From Pacificibacter marinus (GTDB lineage: Bacteria; Pseudomonadota; Alphaproteobacteria; Rhodobacterales; Rhodobacteraceae), in contig NZ_JAHKPU010000034.1 of NCBI RefSeq assembly GCF_018860505.1, forward strand, positions 24,590-88,589: a stretch of DNA of 64,000 nt, read 5' to 3'. The position numbers were made by a program, and so were the translations under genes. Positions 45,278 through 52,954 of this stretch are shown piece by piece. Every line of letters begins with the position of its first letter. The first letter of the stretch is position 1. Under the pieces are notes generated by a model. It searched no databases and had not been told where the DNA came from. It was given only the letters and a program-made list of their open reading frames with translations.

Positions 45278-45859
45278 TCAGTTAAGATCTGTAACCTTAG
45301 GCGTGTCGCTTTGCAAAGCGGCAAGTTCCTCGGGCAGATCGGTTTCGTAGAATGTATAAGACAAAGTGATGCGATGTACATATTTCGCATCACGGTCTGT
45401 GGTGATTTCGGGGTCCACGTAGAACGTCACGGGCATCAACACGGTTTCGCCGGGCTGAAGCACCTGTTCTGTGAAGCAAAAACAATCGATCTTGGTGAAA
45501 AATCCGCCTGCCTCGTAGGGGGCGACATTATAGGACGCTGTGCCAGCAATGACACGATCTGTCGGGTTGTGCGCCTCATAGAATGCCAAACCGGTTTCAC
45601 CAATGCGAATTTTCATCTCGCGCTCAACAGGCTTGAAAGACCACGCCATGCTGGGGTCTGTATTGGCGTCAAAGCGGATTTTGATCGTCTCGTCTAAAAT
45701 GACGTCAGACCCAGCATCGGCTTCCAATGTGGTGCCCCCAAAACCGGTGACGGCGCAAAACCAGCTGTAGAACGGCACCGATGCCCATGCCAAAGCGCCC
45801 ATGGTGAACACAACACCAACGAGCTTAAGAACCGTTTTTTGTGGACCATCCATCGCCAT
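45278..45859 (-). CDS. ctaG: Copper chaperone Cox11/CtaG
   Basis: A 193-residue single-helix protein that delivers copper to the CuB site of subunit I. The membrane helix is followed by VPFYSWFCAVTGFGGTT, and the periplasmic domain carries the copper-binding KIDCFCFTEQ motif. Its start overlaps the stop of the small membrane-protein gene by one base (TAATG). The name follows the alphaproteobacterial CtaG, not the unrelated Bacillus one. Confidence 0.94.
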   Translation of the reverse strand: MAMDGPQKTVLKLVGVVFTMGALAWASVPFYSWFCAVTGFGGTTLEADAGSDVILDETIKIRFDANTDPSMAWSFKPVEREMKIRIGETGLAFYEAHNPTDRVIAGTASYNVAPYEAGGFFTKIDCFCFTEQVLQPGETVLMPVTFYVDPEITTDRDAKYVHRITLSYTFYETDLPEELAALQSDTPKVTDLN

Positions 45860-46023
45860 TAGTTGTGCGCCTCTGCAGAGCCGATATTGCTGATCGGGGT
45901 GGTTGTCACTTTCACCATGGTCAAGCCAAGGATCAACACAACGAAGGCAGCCAACACCAACCCAAGGCCAACATTGCGCGACTTGCGCCGCTTGTGAATT
46001 TCGTGAAGTTTGGTGATCGCCAT
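45859..46023 (-). CDS. Small single-helix protein in the oxidase cluster (CoxF-like)
   Basis: A 54-residue protein with a basic N-terminus ([13 protein letters not shown]) and one membrane helix ([17 protein letters not shown]). A protein of this kind lies between ctaB and ctaG in many Rhodobacteraceae and is presumed to help oxidase assembly or be a minor subunit; the role is not established. I start at the ATG at 46023. The frame continues upstream into ctaB, but only this part looks like protein. It overlaps ctaG by one base. Confidence 0.8.
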   Translation of the reverse strand: MAITKLHEIHKRRKSRNVGLGLVLAAFVVLILGLTMVKVTTTPISNIGSAEAHN

Positions 46024-46024
46024 C

Positions 46025-46975
46025 TTAGAAAATTCCCCCAATGCCCATGCCGTCAAAAAGACCGCTGAGCATTCCGTCGAACATGAGCGCAGTGAAATGC
46101 GCGAAAAGATAGGCCAAAGACAGCTTAAAGAAAGACCGTTCTGCTTTGAAATTATCCGCTTTAGACGCGGCATCATCACGGCGCCAAATTTTTACAGCCC
46201 CCAAGATGAACAAGGTGTTCATGACCAAAAACGCGGCAAGATAGACCCAGCCTGCGATTGACGTGAACAGCAACGCACCCGCGGTGACAGCCAAAAGCAA
46301 CGTGTAGACAAGAATATGATTACGCGTGACGCGTGTGCCATGCGTCACAGGTAGCATCGGCACTTTTGCCTTGCCGTAATCCGAGTTCATGAACAAGGCC
46401 AAAGCCCAAAAATGCGGCGGCGTCCACATAAAGGTCAAAGCAAACATCAAGGTGCTCGCGATGGTGATATCGCCGGTGACAACAGCCCAACCGATCATCG
46501 GAGGAAAAGCACCAGCGGCCCCGCCAATCACGATATTCTGTGGTGTCGAGCGCTTCAGCCACATGGTGTAAATCACCACGTAGAAAAAGATCGTAAAGGC
46601 CAAAAGCCCAGCAGCAACCCAATTGGACGCCAGCCCCAGCATGATCACAGAAAATGCAGACAACGTCAGGCCGATGGCCAAAGCTTCGCCTTCGGTCACT
46701 TTGCCGGCAGGAATGGGGCGACCTTGGGTGCGCTTCATCACGCGGTCGATGTCTGCGTCATACCACATATTCAACGCACCAGAGGCACCGCCACCAATCG
46801 CGATACATAGCACGGAAAAGAACGCCACAAACGGATGCACCGATCCGGGCGCGACTATAAGCCCGACCATCGCGGTGAACACGACAAGCGACATCACGCG
46901 TGGCTTCAACAGCGCAAAGAAATCGCCAAAGCTCGCTTCCTTATCGTCGTCAAGTGTTATGGTTGCGTCGGTCAT
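46025..46975 (-). CDS. ctaB: Protohaem IX farnesyltransferase (haem O synthase)
   Basis: A 316-residue UbiA-family prenyltransferase with about nine helices that turns haem B into haem O, the precursor of haem A for aa3 oxidase. The metal-diphosphate motif is [15 protein letters not shown], the substrate loop is [17 protein letters not shown], and the second conserved block is [14 protein letters not shown]. Start codon position and length are usual. It lies between ctaC and the small membrane-protein gene. Confidence 0.95.
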   Translation of the reverse strand: MTDATITLDDDKEASFGDFFALLKPRVMSLVVFTAMVGLIVAPGSVHPFVAFFSVLCIAIGGGASGALNMWYDADIDRVMKRTQGRPIPAGKVTEGEALAIGLTLSAFSVIMLGLASNWVAAGLLAFTIFFYVVIYTMWLKRSTPQNIVIGGAAGAFPPMIGWAVVTGDITIASTLMFALTFMWTPPHFWALALFMNSDYGKAKVPMLPVTHGTRVTRNHILVYTLLLAVTAGALLFTSIAGWVYLAAFLVMNTLFILGAVKIWRRDDAASKADNFKAERSFFKLSLAYLFAHFTALMFDGMLSGLFDGMGIGGIF

Positions 46976-47101
46976 GTGGTGCCTTGCTTTTGGTGCCTGC
47001 GGACCTGCATCGCCGTATCGGCGACACTAATTCGCATGAGATAGAACAGTCAGCGGGCGGGGCGATGATCTTCGCCCGCGCCCTGATGTCGCAGTGATAG
47101 C

Positions 47102-47965
47102 TTACTCAGCAGAGGCCAGTTGGATCGACTGCTCGCCCGCATCCAAAGAGGCGTATTCTTCAATAGCGCCCGCCAACCATGCATCGTAATCTTCTTGTGA
47201 GACAACTTTCACAGTGATCGGCATGTAGGCGTGGTCTTTGCCGCACAACTCAGAACACTGACCAAAGAAGGTACCAGTTTTCTCAGCGTTAAACCAAAGC
47301 TCAGCAACACGGCCAGGAACCGCATCTTGTTTCACGCCAAAAGATGGCATCGCCCAAGAGTGGATCACGTCCGCACCAGTGACGCCCATAACAACCGTGG
47401 TGCCAACAGGCACAACAACAGCTGTGTCAGTCGCCAAAAGGTAGAGGCTTTGGTCGTAACCTGCTGCTTCCAGTTCATCGCGCTCAAGTTTGTAGCTATC
47501 AAATGCGAAACCTTCGTCAACATATTCATAGCCCCAGTACCACTGGTAGCCCGTCACTTTGATGTAAAGATCACCTTCGGGAATTTCTTGCTGCTTGAAC
47601 AAAACTGGCAAAGAGAACGCGCCGATACCGACCAAGATCAGAATCGGGATCAATGTCCAAGCAATCTCGATGGTCGTGTTATGCGTAAAGCTTGCAGGGT
47701 TTGCGTTGGCGCGGCGGTTGTAGCGCACCATCACCCAAACCAACAAAATACAAACGAACAATGTGATCAGGCCCGTGATCCATAAAAGCAAGTGGTCCAA
47801 GCCTTGCAAATCGCGTGCAAGCTCGGTTGCGGCAGGTTGGAAACCCATTTTACCGTTCACCGGCGCACCCAGCAATTCACCGGCTTGCTGCGCCATGGCG
47901 GCACCTGAAACGGTGGTGGCTAAAACTGTGGCGGCAAAGCCGGACAAAAAGCGTTCTGTGCGCAT
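47102..47965 (-). CDS. ctaC: Cytochrome c oxidase subunit II
   Basis: A 287-residue subunit. The signal peptide ends near GAAMA; two membrane helices follow ([20 protein letters not shown] and [19 protein letters not shown]) and a periplasmic cupredoxin domain carries the binuclear CuA site, [14 protein letters not shown], with the upstream His in [14 protein letters not shown]. It accepts electrons from cytochrome c. The start at 47965 fits the signal peptide; the frame stays open to 48097 without a ribosome site. Subunit I (ctaD) is not in the window, as in many relatives where it lies alone. Confidence 0.95.
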   Translation of the reverse strand: MRTERFLSGFAATVLATTVSGAAMAQQAGELLGAPVNGKMGFQPAATELARDLQGLDHLLLWITGLITLFVCILLVWVMVRYNRRANANPASFTHNTTIEIAWTLIPILILVGIGAFSLPVLFKQQEIPEGDLYIKVTGYQWYWGYEYVDEGFAFDSYKLERDELEAAGYDQSLYLLATDTAVVVPVGTTVVMGVTGADVIHSWAMPSFGVKQDAVPGRVAELWFNAEKTGTFFGQCSELCGKDHAYMPITVKVVSQEDYDAWLAGAIEEYASLDAGEQSIQLASAE

Positions 47966-48142
47966 GTTCTTTTCCCATTTTGCAAGCGCAACAGTGATAT
48001 GTGCGCCGCAGTGCCTGATGTTCAGGCGAATTTCGTTTGAGTCTTGCCCCCCAAAAACCATATTACTCGGCGTGGGACAAGATTTCCGCGCCGCCATTGA
48101 CCGTGTTTTTTGATTTAGATCAAGTCCCCAAGGAGAAAATAG

Positions 48143-49564
48143 ATGACAACGAGACGTTTTGACCCATTCGAAACCCTGTTGGATCAGGCCTCAGCCCTAT
48201 CGATCTTGCAAAATGCCACAGCAGGCGCAGATGATGGCGAGCTTTTCTTTGAGCGCCGCACATCTGAGGGCATTGTGCTAGACGACGGGCGAATCCGCAA
48301 TGCCACATATGACGCATCTGAGGGATTCGGTCTGCGTGCAGTGCGTGGCGAGACCGCAGGCTACGCCCATTCCACCGAAATTTCCGAATCGTCGCTCATA
48401 CGCGCAGCTGAAACCGCGCGTCTGGCCGTGGGCGCGGGGGGCGGCACCCTGGCAGATGGCCCACGCGCCACCAACGTCAAGCTTTACACCGACGAGAACC
48501 CAATGGACGGGGCGGCTTTCGAGGTCAAAATCGACACGCTCAAAGAAATCGACGATTTCTTGCGCGCCCTTGATCCGCGTGTGGTGCAAGTCTCGGCCTC
48601 GATGGCGGCCTCACATCAAGAAGTGTTCATCTTGCGCCCCGATGGTACGCTCGTGTCCGACCAACGCCCAATGGCACGTCTCAATATTTCAGTCATCGTT
48701 GACAAAGATGGCCGTCGCGAAAGCGGTTCAGCTGGCGGTGGTGGGCGCACAGGTCTTTTGGGCATGCTCGCTCCTGATCATTGGAAATCCGTCGCCATCG
48801 AGGCCCTGAGGATCGCTTGCGTCAACCTAGAGGCCATCCCTGCCCCCGCTGGCGTGATGGATGTGGTGCTTGGCAATGGTTGGCCCGGTATTCTTTTGCA
48901 CGAAGCCATTGGTCACGGGCTTGAGGGCGATTTCAATCGCAAAGGCACATCCGCTTTCGCAGGCCTCTTGGGCAAACAGATCGCAGCCAAAGGCGTCACA
49001 GTTTTGGACGATGGCACCATTCCTGATCGCCGTGGGTCTATTTCTGTCGATGACGAAGGCACGCCCAGCGCCAAGAACACCTTAATCGAAGACGGCGTTC
49101 TGGTCGGCTATATGCAAGACCGCCAAAACGCCCGCCTTATGGGCGTCGAGGCCACAGGCAACGGACGTCGTGAAAGCTACGCGCACACGCCCATGCCGCG
49201 CATGACCAACACGTATATGTTGGGTGGTGACTCTGCGCCTGAAGACATTGTTGCCAGTCTCAAAGACGGTATTTACGCGGTCGGGTTTGGCGGTGGACAG
49301 GTCGACATCACCAATGGCAAATTCGTGTTCTCTTGCACCGAAGCCTACCAAGTCAAAAACGGCGTGGTTGGCGCCCCCGTCAAAGGGGCCACTTTGATCG
49401 GCGATGGCGCGACATCCCTTAAGCACATCCGTGCCCTCGGCAATGACATGGCACTCGATCCCGGTATGGGCAACTGCGGCAAGGCGGGCCAATGGGTGCC
49501 AGTCGGGGTCGGCCAGCCCACGACATTAATCGGCGAATTGACCGTTGGCGGCTCTGCTACCTGA
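48143..49564 (+). CDS. tldD: Metalloprotease TldD
   Basis: A 473-residue subunit of the TldD/TldE protease, which trims modified peptides and, with gyrase-related toxins, processes small proteins. The zinc motif HEAIGH is at 253-258, within [20 protein letters not shown], and the GDATSL-type C-terminal region is present as [16 protein letters not shown]. TldE is not adjacent. AAGGAG precedes the ATG. A terminator with a UUCG loop follows. Confidence 0.95.
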   Translation: MTTRRFDPFETLLDQASALSILQNATAGADDGELFFERRTSEGIVLDDGRIRNATYDASEGFGLRAVRGETAGYAHSTEISESSLIRAAETARLAVGAGGGTLADGPRATNVKLYTDENPMDGAAFEVKIDTLKEIDDFLRALDPRVVQVSASMAASHQEVFILRPDGTLVSDQRPMARLNISVIVDKDGRRESGSAGGGGRTGLLGMLAPDHWKSVAIEALRIACVNLEAIPAPAGVMDVVLGNGWPGILLHEAIGHGLEGDFNRKGTSAFAGLLGKQIAAKGVTVLDDGTIPDRRGSISVDDEGTPSAKNTLIEDGVLVGYMQDRQNARLMGVEATGNGRRESYAHTPMPRMTNTYMLGGDSAPEDIVASLKDGIYAVGFGGGQVDITNGKFVFSCTEAYQVKNGVVGAPVKGATLIGDGATSLKHIRALGNDMALDPGMGNCGKAGQWVPVGVGQPTTLIGELTVGGSAT

Positions 49565-49614
49565 GTCGCAAAGGTTAACGCTTGCAATCTCGCGTTATAG
49601 AAATCTGAGACTTA

Positions 49615-49638
49615 AGGCGGTCTTCGGGCCGTCTTTTT
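49615..49638 (+). terminator. Intrinsic terminator with UUCG tetraloop after tldD
   Basis: AGGCGGTC (49615-49622) pairs with GGCCGTCT (49627-49634), two G-U pairs among eight, closed by the very stable C-UUCG-G loop, followed by TTTTT. Confidence 0.8.
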
Positions 49639-49737
49639 GCAATTGTTCTGCTCTAGTCACGATATATTTGCGACAAAATCGCTTGAATTCAGGAAGATAC
49701 AGAAAAATTCGATAAATTTGAGGATTGTTGAGTAACG

Positions 49738-49754
49738 GTAACGGCTCATTAACC
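49738..49754 (+). promoter_or_regulatory. CtrA-like binding site upstream of dprA
   Basis: GTAA-CGGCTCA-TTAACC fits the CtrA consensus TTAA-N7-TTAAC with one mismatch in the first base. It ends 47 bases before the dprA start. In Rhodobacterales, CtrA is known to control competence and gene-transfer genes including dprA, which gives the match meaning. Confidence 0.5.
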
Positions 49755-49801
49755 AATTTGCGCGATGGTGTAACTGCAAGAGACGGAGAGAGCTGGTCAA
49801 T

Positions 49802-50944
49802 ATGGATTTCATCCCTTCCCACCACCCCCTCACCCCACCCCACACTGCGGAAGATCGCGCCATCTGGCTCCGCCTCTTGCGATCACGCCGTGTTGGCGTA
49901 TCAACCTTTTATCGCCTCATGAATGACCACGGATGTGCCGCAGCTGCGTTGACGGCTTTGCCCGAAATTGCGCGAGAAGCAGGTGTGAGCGGCTATCAAA
50001 CCTGCCCCATGGCTGTCGTCGACAAAGAACTCAAAGCGGGCCGCAAAGCGGGCGCGCGGCTGGTGGCCATTGGTGACACGGATTATCCAGCCGCCCTTGC
50101 CTTGACCCCTGATGCCCCGCCGCTGCTGTGGGTCAAAGGCGATCTGTCCTTGTTTGAACGTCCGATGATTGCCCTTGTGGGCGCACGCAATGCCTCATCT
50201 TTGGGGCTGCGTATGGCGCGTGCTTTGTCGCGTGATTTGGGAGACGAAGGCTTTGGCATCGTCTCTGGCATGGCGCGTGGCATTGATGCTGCCGTACATG
50301 AGGCTGCTTTGAAGACAGGCACCATCGCCGTGCTGGGTGGCGGGTTGGATGTGATCTATCCCGCTGAAAACAAAGAACTATACGCCAAAATCGCCAACAC
50401 CGGTGTTGTCGTGTCCGAACAACCCATGGGCATGAAACCCTTTGCGCGGCATTTCCCGATGCGCAATCGCATCGTTTCTGGCATGGCCTTGGCCACCGTC
50501 GTAATCGAAGCAGCTGCCAAATCCGGCTCGCTGTTGACCGCAGGCAATGCGATGGAACAAGGCCGTGACGTCATGGCCGTTCCAGGCCACCCGTTTGATG
50601 GGCGCTCGTCAGGGTGCAATAACCTGTTGCGCGATGGGGCCAGTTTGGTTCGCGGATCGCGTGATGTAATAGATGTACTGGCCAGTGCATCGCCCTTGGC
50701 GATCACCGCGATGGACACGCCTGAGGACGCGCTTGTGCCAATTGAGCCCGAGATGCGCAGCTTTGAGGACCATGCCACCTTGCACAGTGAAATCCTGTCC
50801 CGTTTGGGCGGCGCTGCGGTGGCCGAAGACCAGTTGATCCGCGACATCGGGGCGCGTGCCGAAGAGGTGAGTTCCCAGATTATGACGCTGGAACTCGACG
50901 GCCAAATCCTGCGCAAAGCCGGTGGTCTTTTGGCCCGTGCCTAA
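49802..50944 (+). CDS. dprA: DNA processing protein DprA
   Basis: A 380-residue protein that loads RecA on incoming single-stranded DNA in natural transformation and in recipients of gene-transfer agents. An N-terminal helical region (RLLRSRRVGVSTFYRLM) is followed by the Rossmann-like core (LVGARNASSLGLRMARALSR; SGMARGIDAAVHEAAL; VLGGGLDVIYPAENKELY; NRIVSGMA) and a C-terminal winged helix (about 310-380). A GGAGAGAG site precedes the ATG. The CtrA-like site upstream suggests co-regulation with competence genes. Confidence 0.94.
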   Translation: MDFIPSHHPLTPPHTAEDRAIWLRLLRSRRVGVSTFYRLMNDHGCAAAALTALPEIAREAGVSGYQTCPMAVVDKELKAGRKAGARLVAIGDTDYPAALALTPDAPPLLWVKGDLSLFERPMIALVGARNASSLGLRMARALSRDLGDEGFGIVSGMARGIDAAVHEAALKTGTIAVLGGGLDVIYPAENKELYAKIANTGVVVSEQPMGMKPFARHFPMRNRIVSGMALATVVIEAAAKSGSLLTAGNAMEQGRDVMAVPGHPFDGRSSGCNNLLRDGASLVRGSRDVIDVLASASPLAITAMDTPEDALVPIEPEMRSFEDHATLHSEILSRLGGAAVAEDQLIRDIGARAEEVSSQIMTLELDGQILRKAGGLLARA

Positions 50945-51166
50945 TCGCGCGATACGCGATGTTTTAAACATTTGCACAACAGTTAGGCGCGTCTTTGCAA
51001 GCTTTTAAACCTTTCCCCTGTTGTCAGTTTACATGTTTTAAAGGTCAATTTCCGAGGGAGATGACCAGTTCGCGGTTAACCTTGATGAATAGATTCTAAG
51101 CCTCCCGTACGCTGGGGGCAGAAACGCGCCATTTAAATTAAATTTATCCAACTTCCCCAAGCAAAG

Positions 51167-52057
51167 TTAGCGCAAAGCTTTTGACGCCTGAAGAATGAAG
51201 TCATTTAAAGCCGCGATACGCGAGATTTCAGTTCGCCTCTTACGGGATATAATCCACAAGTCATGATACCGTCGTGTCGGCAGCGAAAAGATCGCCAGTT
51301 GTTGTTTTCCTTGAAAAGCATCCACGCCGGATTTGGGCAATATTGTATAGCCAAGCCCCTGCGCAACAGGCAGCGGGATTTGTCCAATCTGGTTGACGAA
51401 TGTCCTAACTTTAAGGTGATCAGAGCCTTTGTAGTCCTGTGGAAAGTTCCGCGAAAACAAGTCATCCGCATATGCATATCCGTCAGGGTGCGCGACGAAG
51501 CCCAGCTCATTCAATTGGGCTAGGTCGAGATCTCGCTTGGCATAGGATTGCGGGACCACCAAACACAGCTCTTCACGGGTCAATTCTTGTGCCTCGAGAT
51601 GCGGATGGCTGATAGGTTCGGCGATAACCCCCAAATCAAATGCGCCACTCAAAACGGCCGACACGATACTTGTATGCGGCGCTGCCGTCACATTGATGCT
51701 AAGATCGGGGGCCAGTCGCATCCGGTCAAGAAGATGCGGATAAAGCCACATGGCAAAACTGCCGGAACACCCAATGCTGACTTCACCGACGTTTGGATCA
51801 TCGAAATTGATTATGTCTTTCAACTCGCGCTCTTGCTGACGCCGCGCAATGCCAACTGCCAGCACGGCTTCGCCAGCTTGCGTGAGGGTAAAAGATTTTC
51901 CATCCTTTAAAATCAGTGGCTGACCGACTTGTGATGCCAATTTGTGCAAATGCTGCGACACACCCGGCTGGGTCATGCCCAACAGGTCTGCCGTGCGCGT
52001 GAAATGCCCCACATCGCAAAGCGCCGTAAACGTTTCTAACCACGTGGCGTTCAGCAT
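51167..52057 (-). CDS. LysR-family transcriptional regulator
   Basis: A 296-residue regulator. The helix-turn-helix is at about 5-62 (FTALCDVGHFTRTADLLGMT, then QPGVSQHLHKLASQVGQPL), with a substrate-binding-like domain from about 90. The ATG at 52057 is chosen over a TTG two codons upstream. It is divergent from the VOC gene at 52156, with about 100 bases between, so it most likely controls that gene and itself. The effector is unknown. Confidence 0.88.
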   Translation of the reverse strand: MLNATWLETFTALCDVGHFTRTADLLGMTQPGVSQHLHKLASQVGQPLILKDGKSFTLTQAGEAVLAVGIARRQQERELKDIINFDDPNVGEVSIGCSGSFAMWLYPHLLDRMRLAPDLSINVTAAPHTSIVSAVLSGAFDLGVIAEPISHPHLEAQELTREELCLVVPQSYAKRDLDLAQLNELGFVAHPDGYAYADDLFSRNFPQDYKGSDHLKVRTFVNQIGQIPLPVAQGLGYTILPKSGVDAFQGKQQLAIFSLPTRRYHDLWIISRKRRTEISRIAALNDFILQASKALR

Positions 52058-52155
52058 TATCAACTCAAAATATTATGAAAATCATGCAAAATGATAATTT
52101 TTATTACAGTCACAGTCCATCTAAATCTCTTTCGACACCCTCGAAAGGAAACACT

Positions 52156-52653
52156 ATGCAACCAACGCCACGCTCATTCTCTCATATCGGCCTATCTGTT
52201 CCAGATTTGGACAAGGCGATTGAATTCTACAGCAACGTCCTTGGCTTTTATGTCATCATGGACCCCACGATCATTGTCGAAGACGACAGTGACATCGGTC
52301 AGATGTGTTCCGATGTTTTTGGCACAGGCTGGGGCCGCATGCGTATCGCGCATTTGGCAACGGCTGATCGCATCGGGTTTGAGCTGTTCGAATTCGAAGG
52401 ACACGAAGCCCCCAAAGAAAACTTCAATTTCAGACAACACGGTACGTTCCATTTTGCTATTCAAGACCCGAACCTTGAAGACCTATTGGCAAAGATCGTC
52501 GCAGCAGGCGGCAAGCAACGCATGCCTGTACGTGAATATTTTCCAGACGAGAAACCCTATCGCATGGTTTATGTCGAAGACCCTTTTGGAATTGTCTTTG
52601 AACTCTACAGTCACAGCTATGAGCTGACATATTCCAACGGCGCATATACCTGA
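52156..52653 (+). CDS. VOC/glyoxalase family protein
   Basis: A 165-residue metalloprotein of the vicinal-oxygen-chelate fold. HIGLSVPDLDKAIEFYSNVL at the N-terminus gives the first His ligand; FHFAIQDPNLEDLL gives the second, and DPFGIVFELYSHS the Glu. Such proteins act as lyases, dioxygenases or resistance proteins; the reaction is open. The start follows AAGGA by 7 bases; the longer frame to 52075 crosses the promoter. It is alone, with its own terminator, and faces a LysR gene. Confidence 0.87.
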   Translation: MQPTPRSFSHIGLSVPDLDKAIEFYSNVLGFYVIMDPTIIVEDDSDIGQMCSDVFGTGWGRMRIAHLATADRIGFELFEFEGHEAPKENFNFRQHGTFHFAIQDPNLEDLLAKIVAAGGKQRMPVREYFPDEKPYRMVYVEDPFGIVFELYSHSYELTYSNGAYT

Positions 52654-52954
52654 ACATAACTCCGGCATTCACGCGTTATGTGAATGTCGGCACTTTTGAC
52701 ATCATACCTGCCCCGCACTGAGGCGCGGAGCAATGGGCCTTGGGACGATGAGGCGCGATACGAGCGCAAAAGCGAACAGAGTGAAAAGCGTCATCACCGC
52801 TGTTCTGTTGTAAAATCATGCCAAAAATCGGGCGCTATTTGATTGTGCAGCAAAGATATTAACGTCTTATCACGATCTTTCATTGACAATCCGCAGTTGC
52901 GCAAACCATCTTGCCCCGCCATAAGGCCATCGTAGTCGTATCAAAGGATCTATC
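52654..52954. other. Gap between the VOC gene and topA
   Basis: About 300 bases. It starts with the VOC terminator. On the minus strand, 52702-52794, a 30-codon hydrophobic frame begins MTLFTLFAFALVSRLIV; it could be a small membrane peptide or chance. The rest should hold the topA promoter. Confidence 0.4.
52662..52697 (+). terminator. Intrinsic terminator after the VOC gene
   Basis: CCGGCATTCAC (52662-52672) pairs with GTGAATGTCGG (52680-52690), 11 pairs with one G-U, 7-base loop, then CACTTTTG. Confidence 0.75.

Noticed and set aside
46976..47101. GC-rich imperfect hairpin between ctaC and ctaB
   Set aside because: Stem is short and no T-tract follows on the minus strand; it is not convincing as a terminator.
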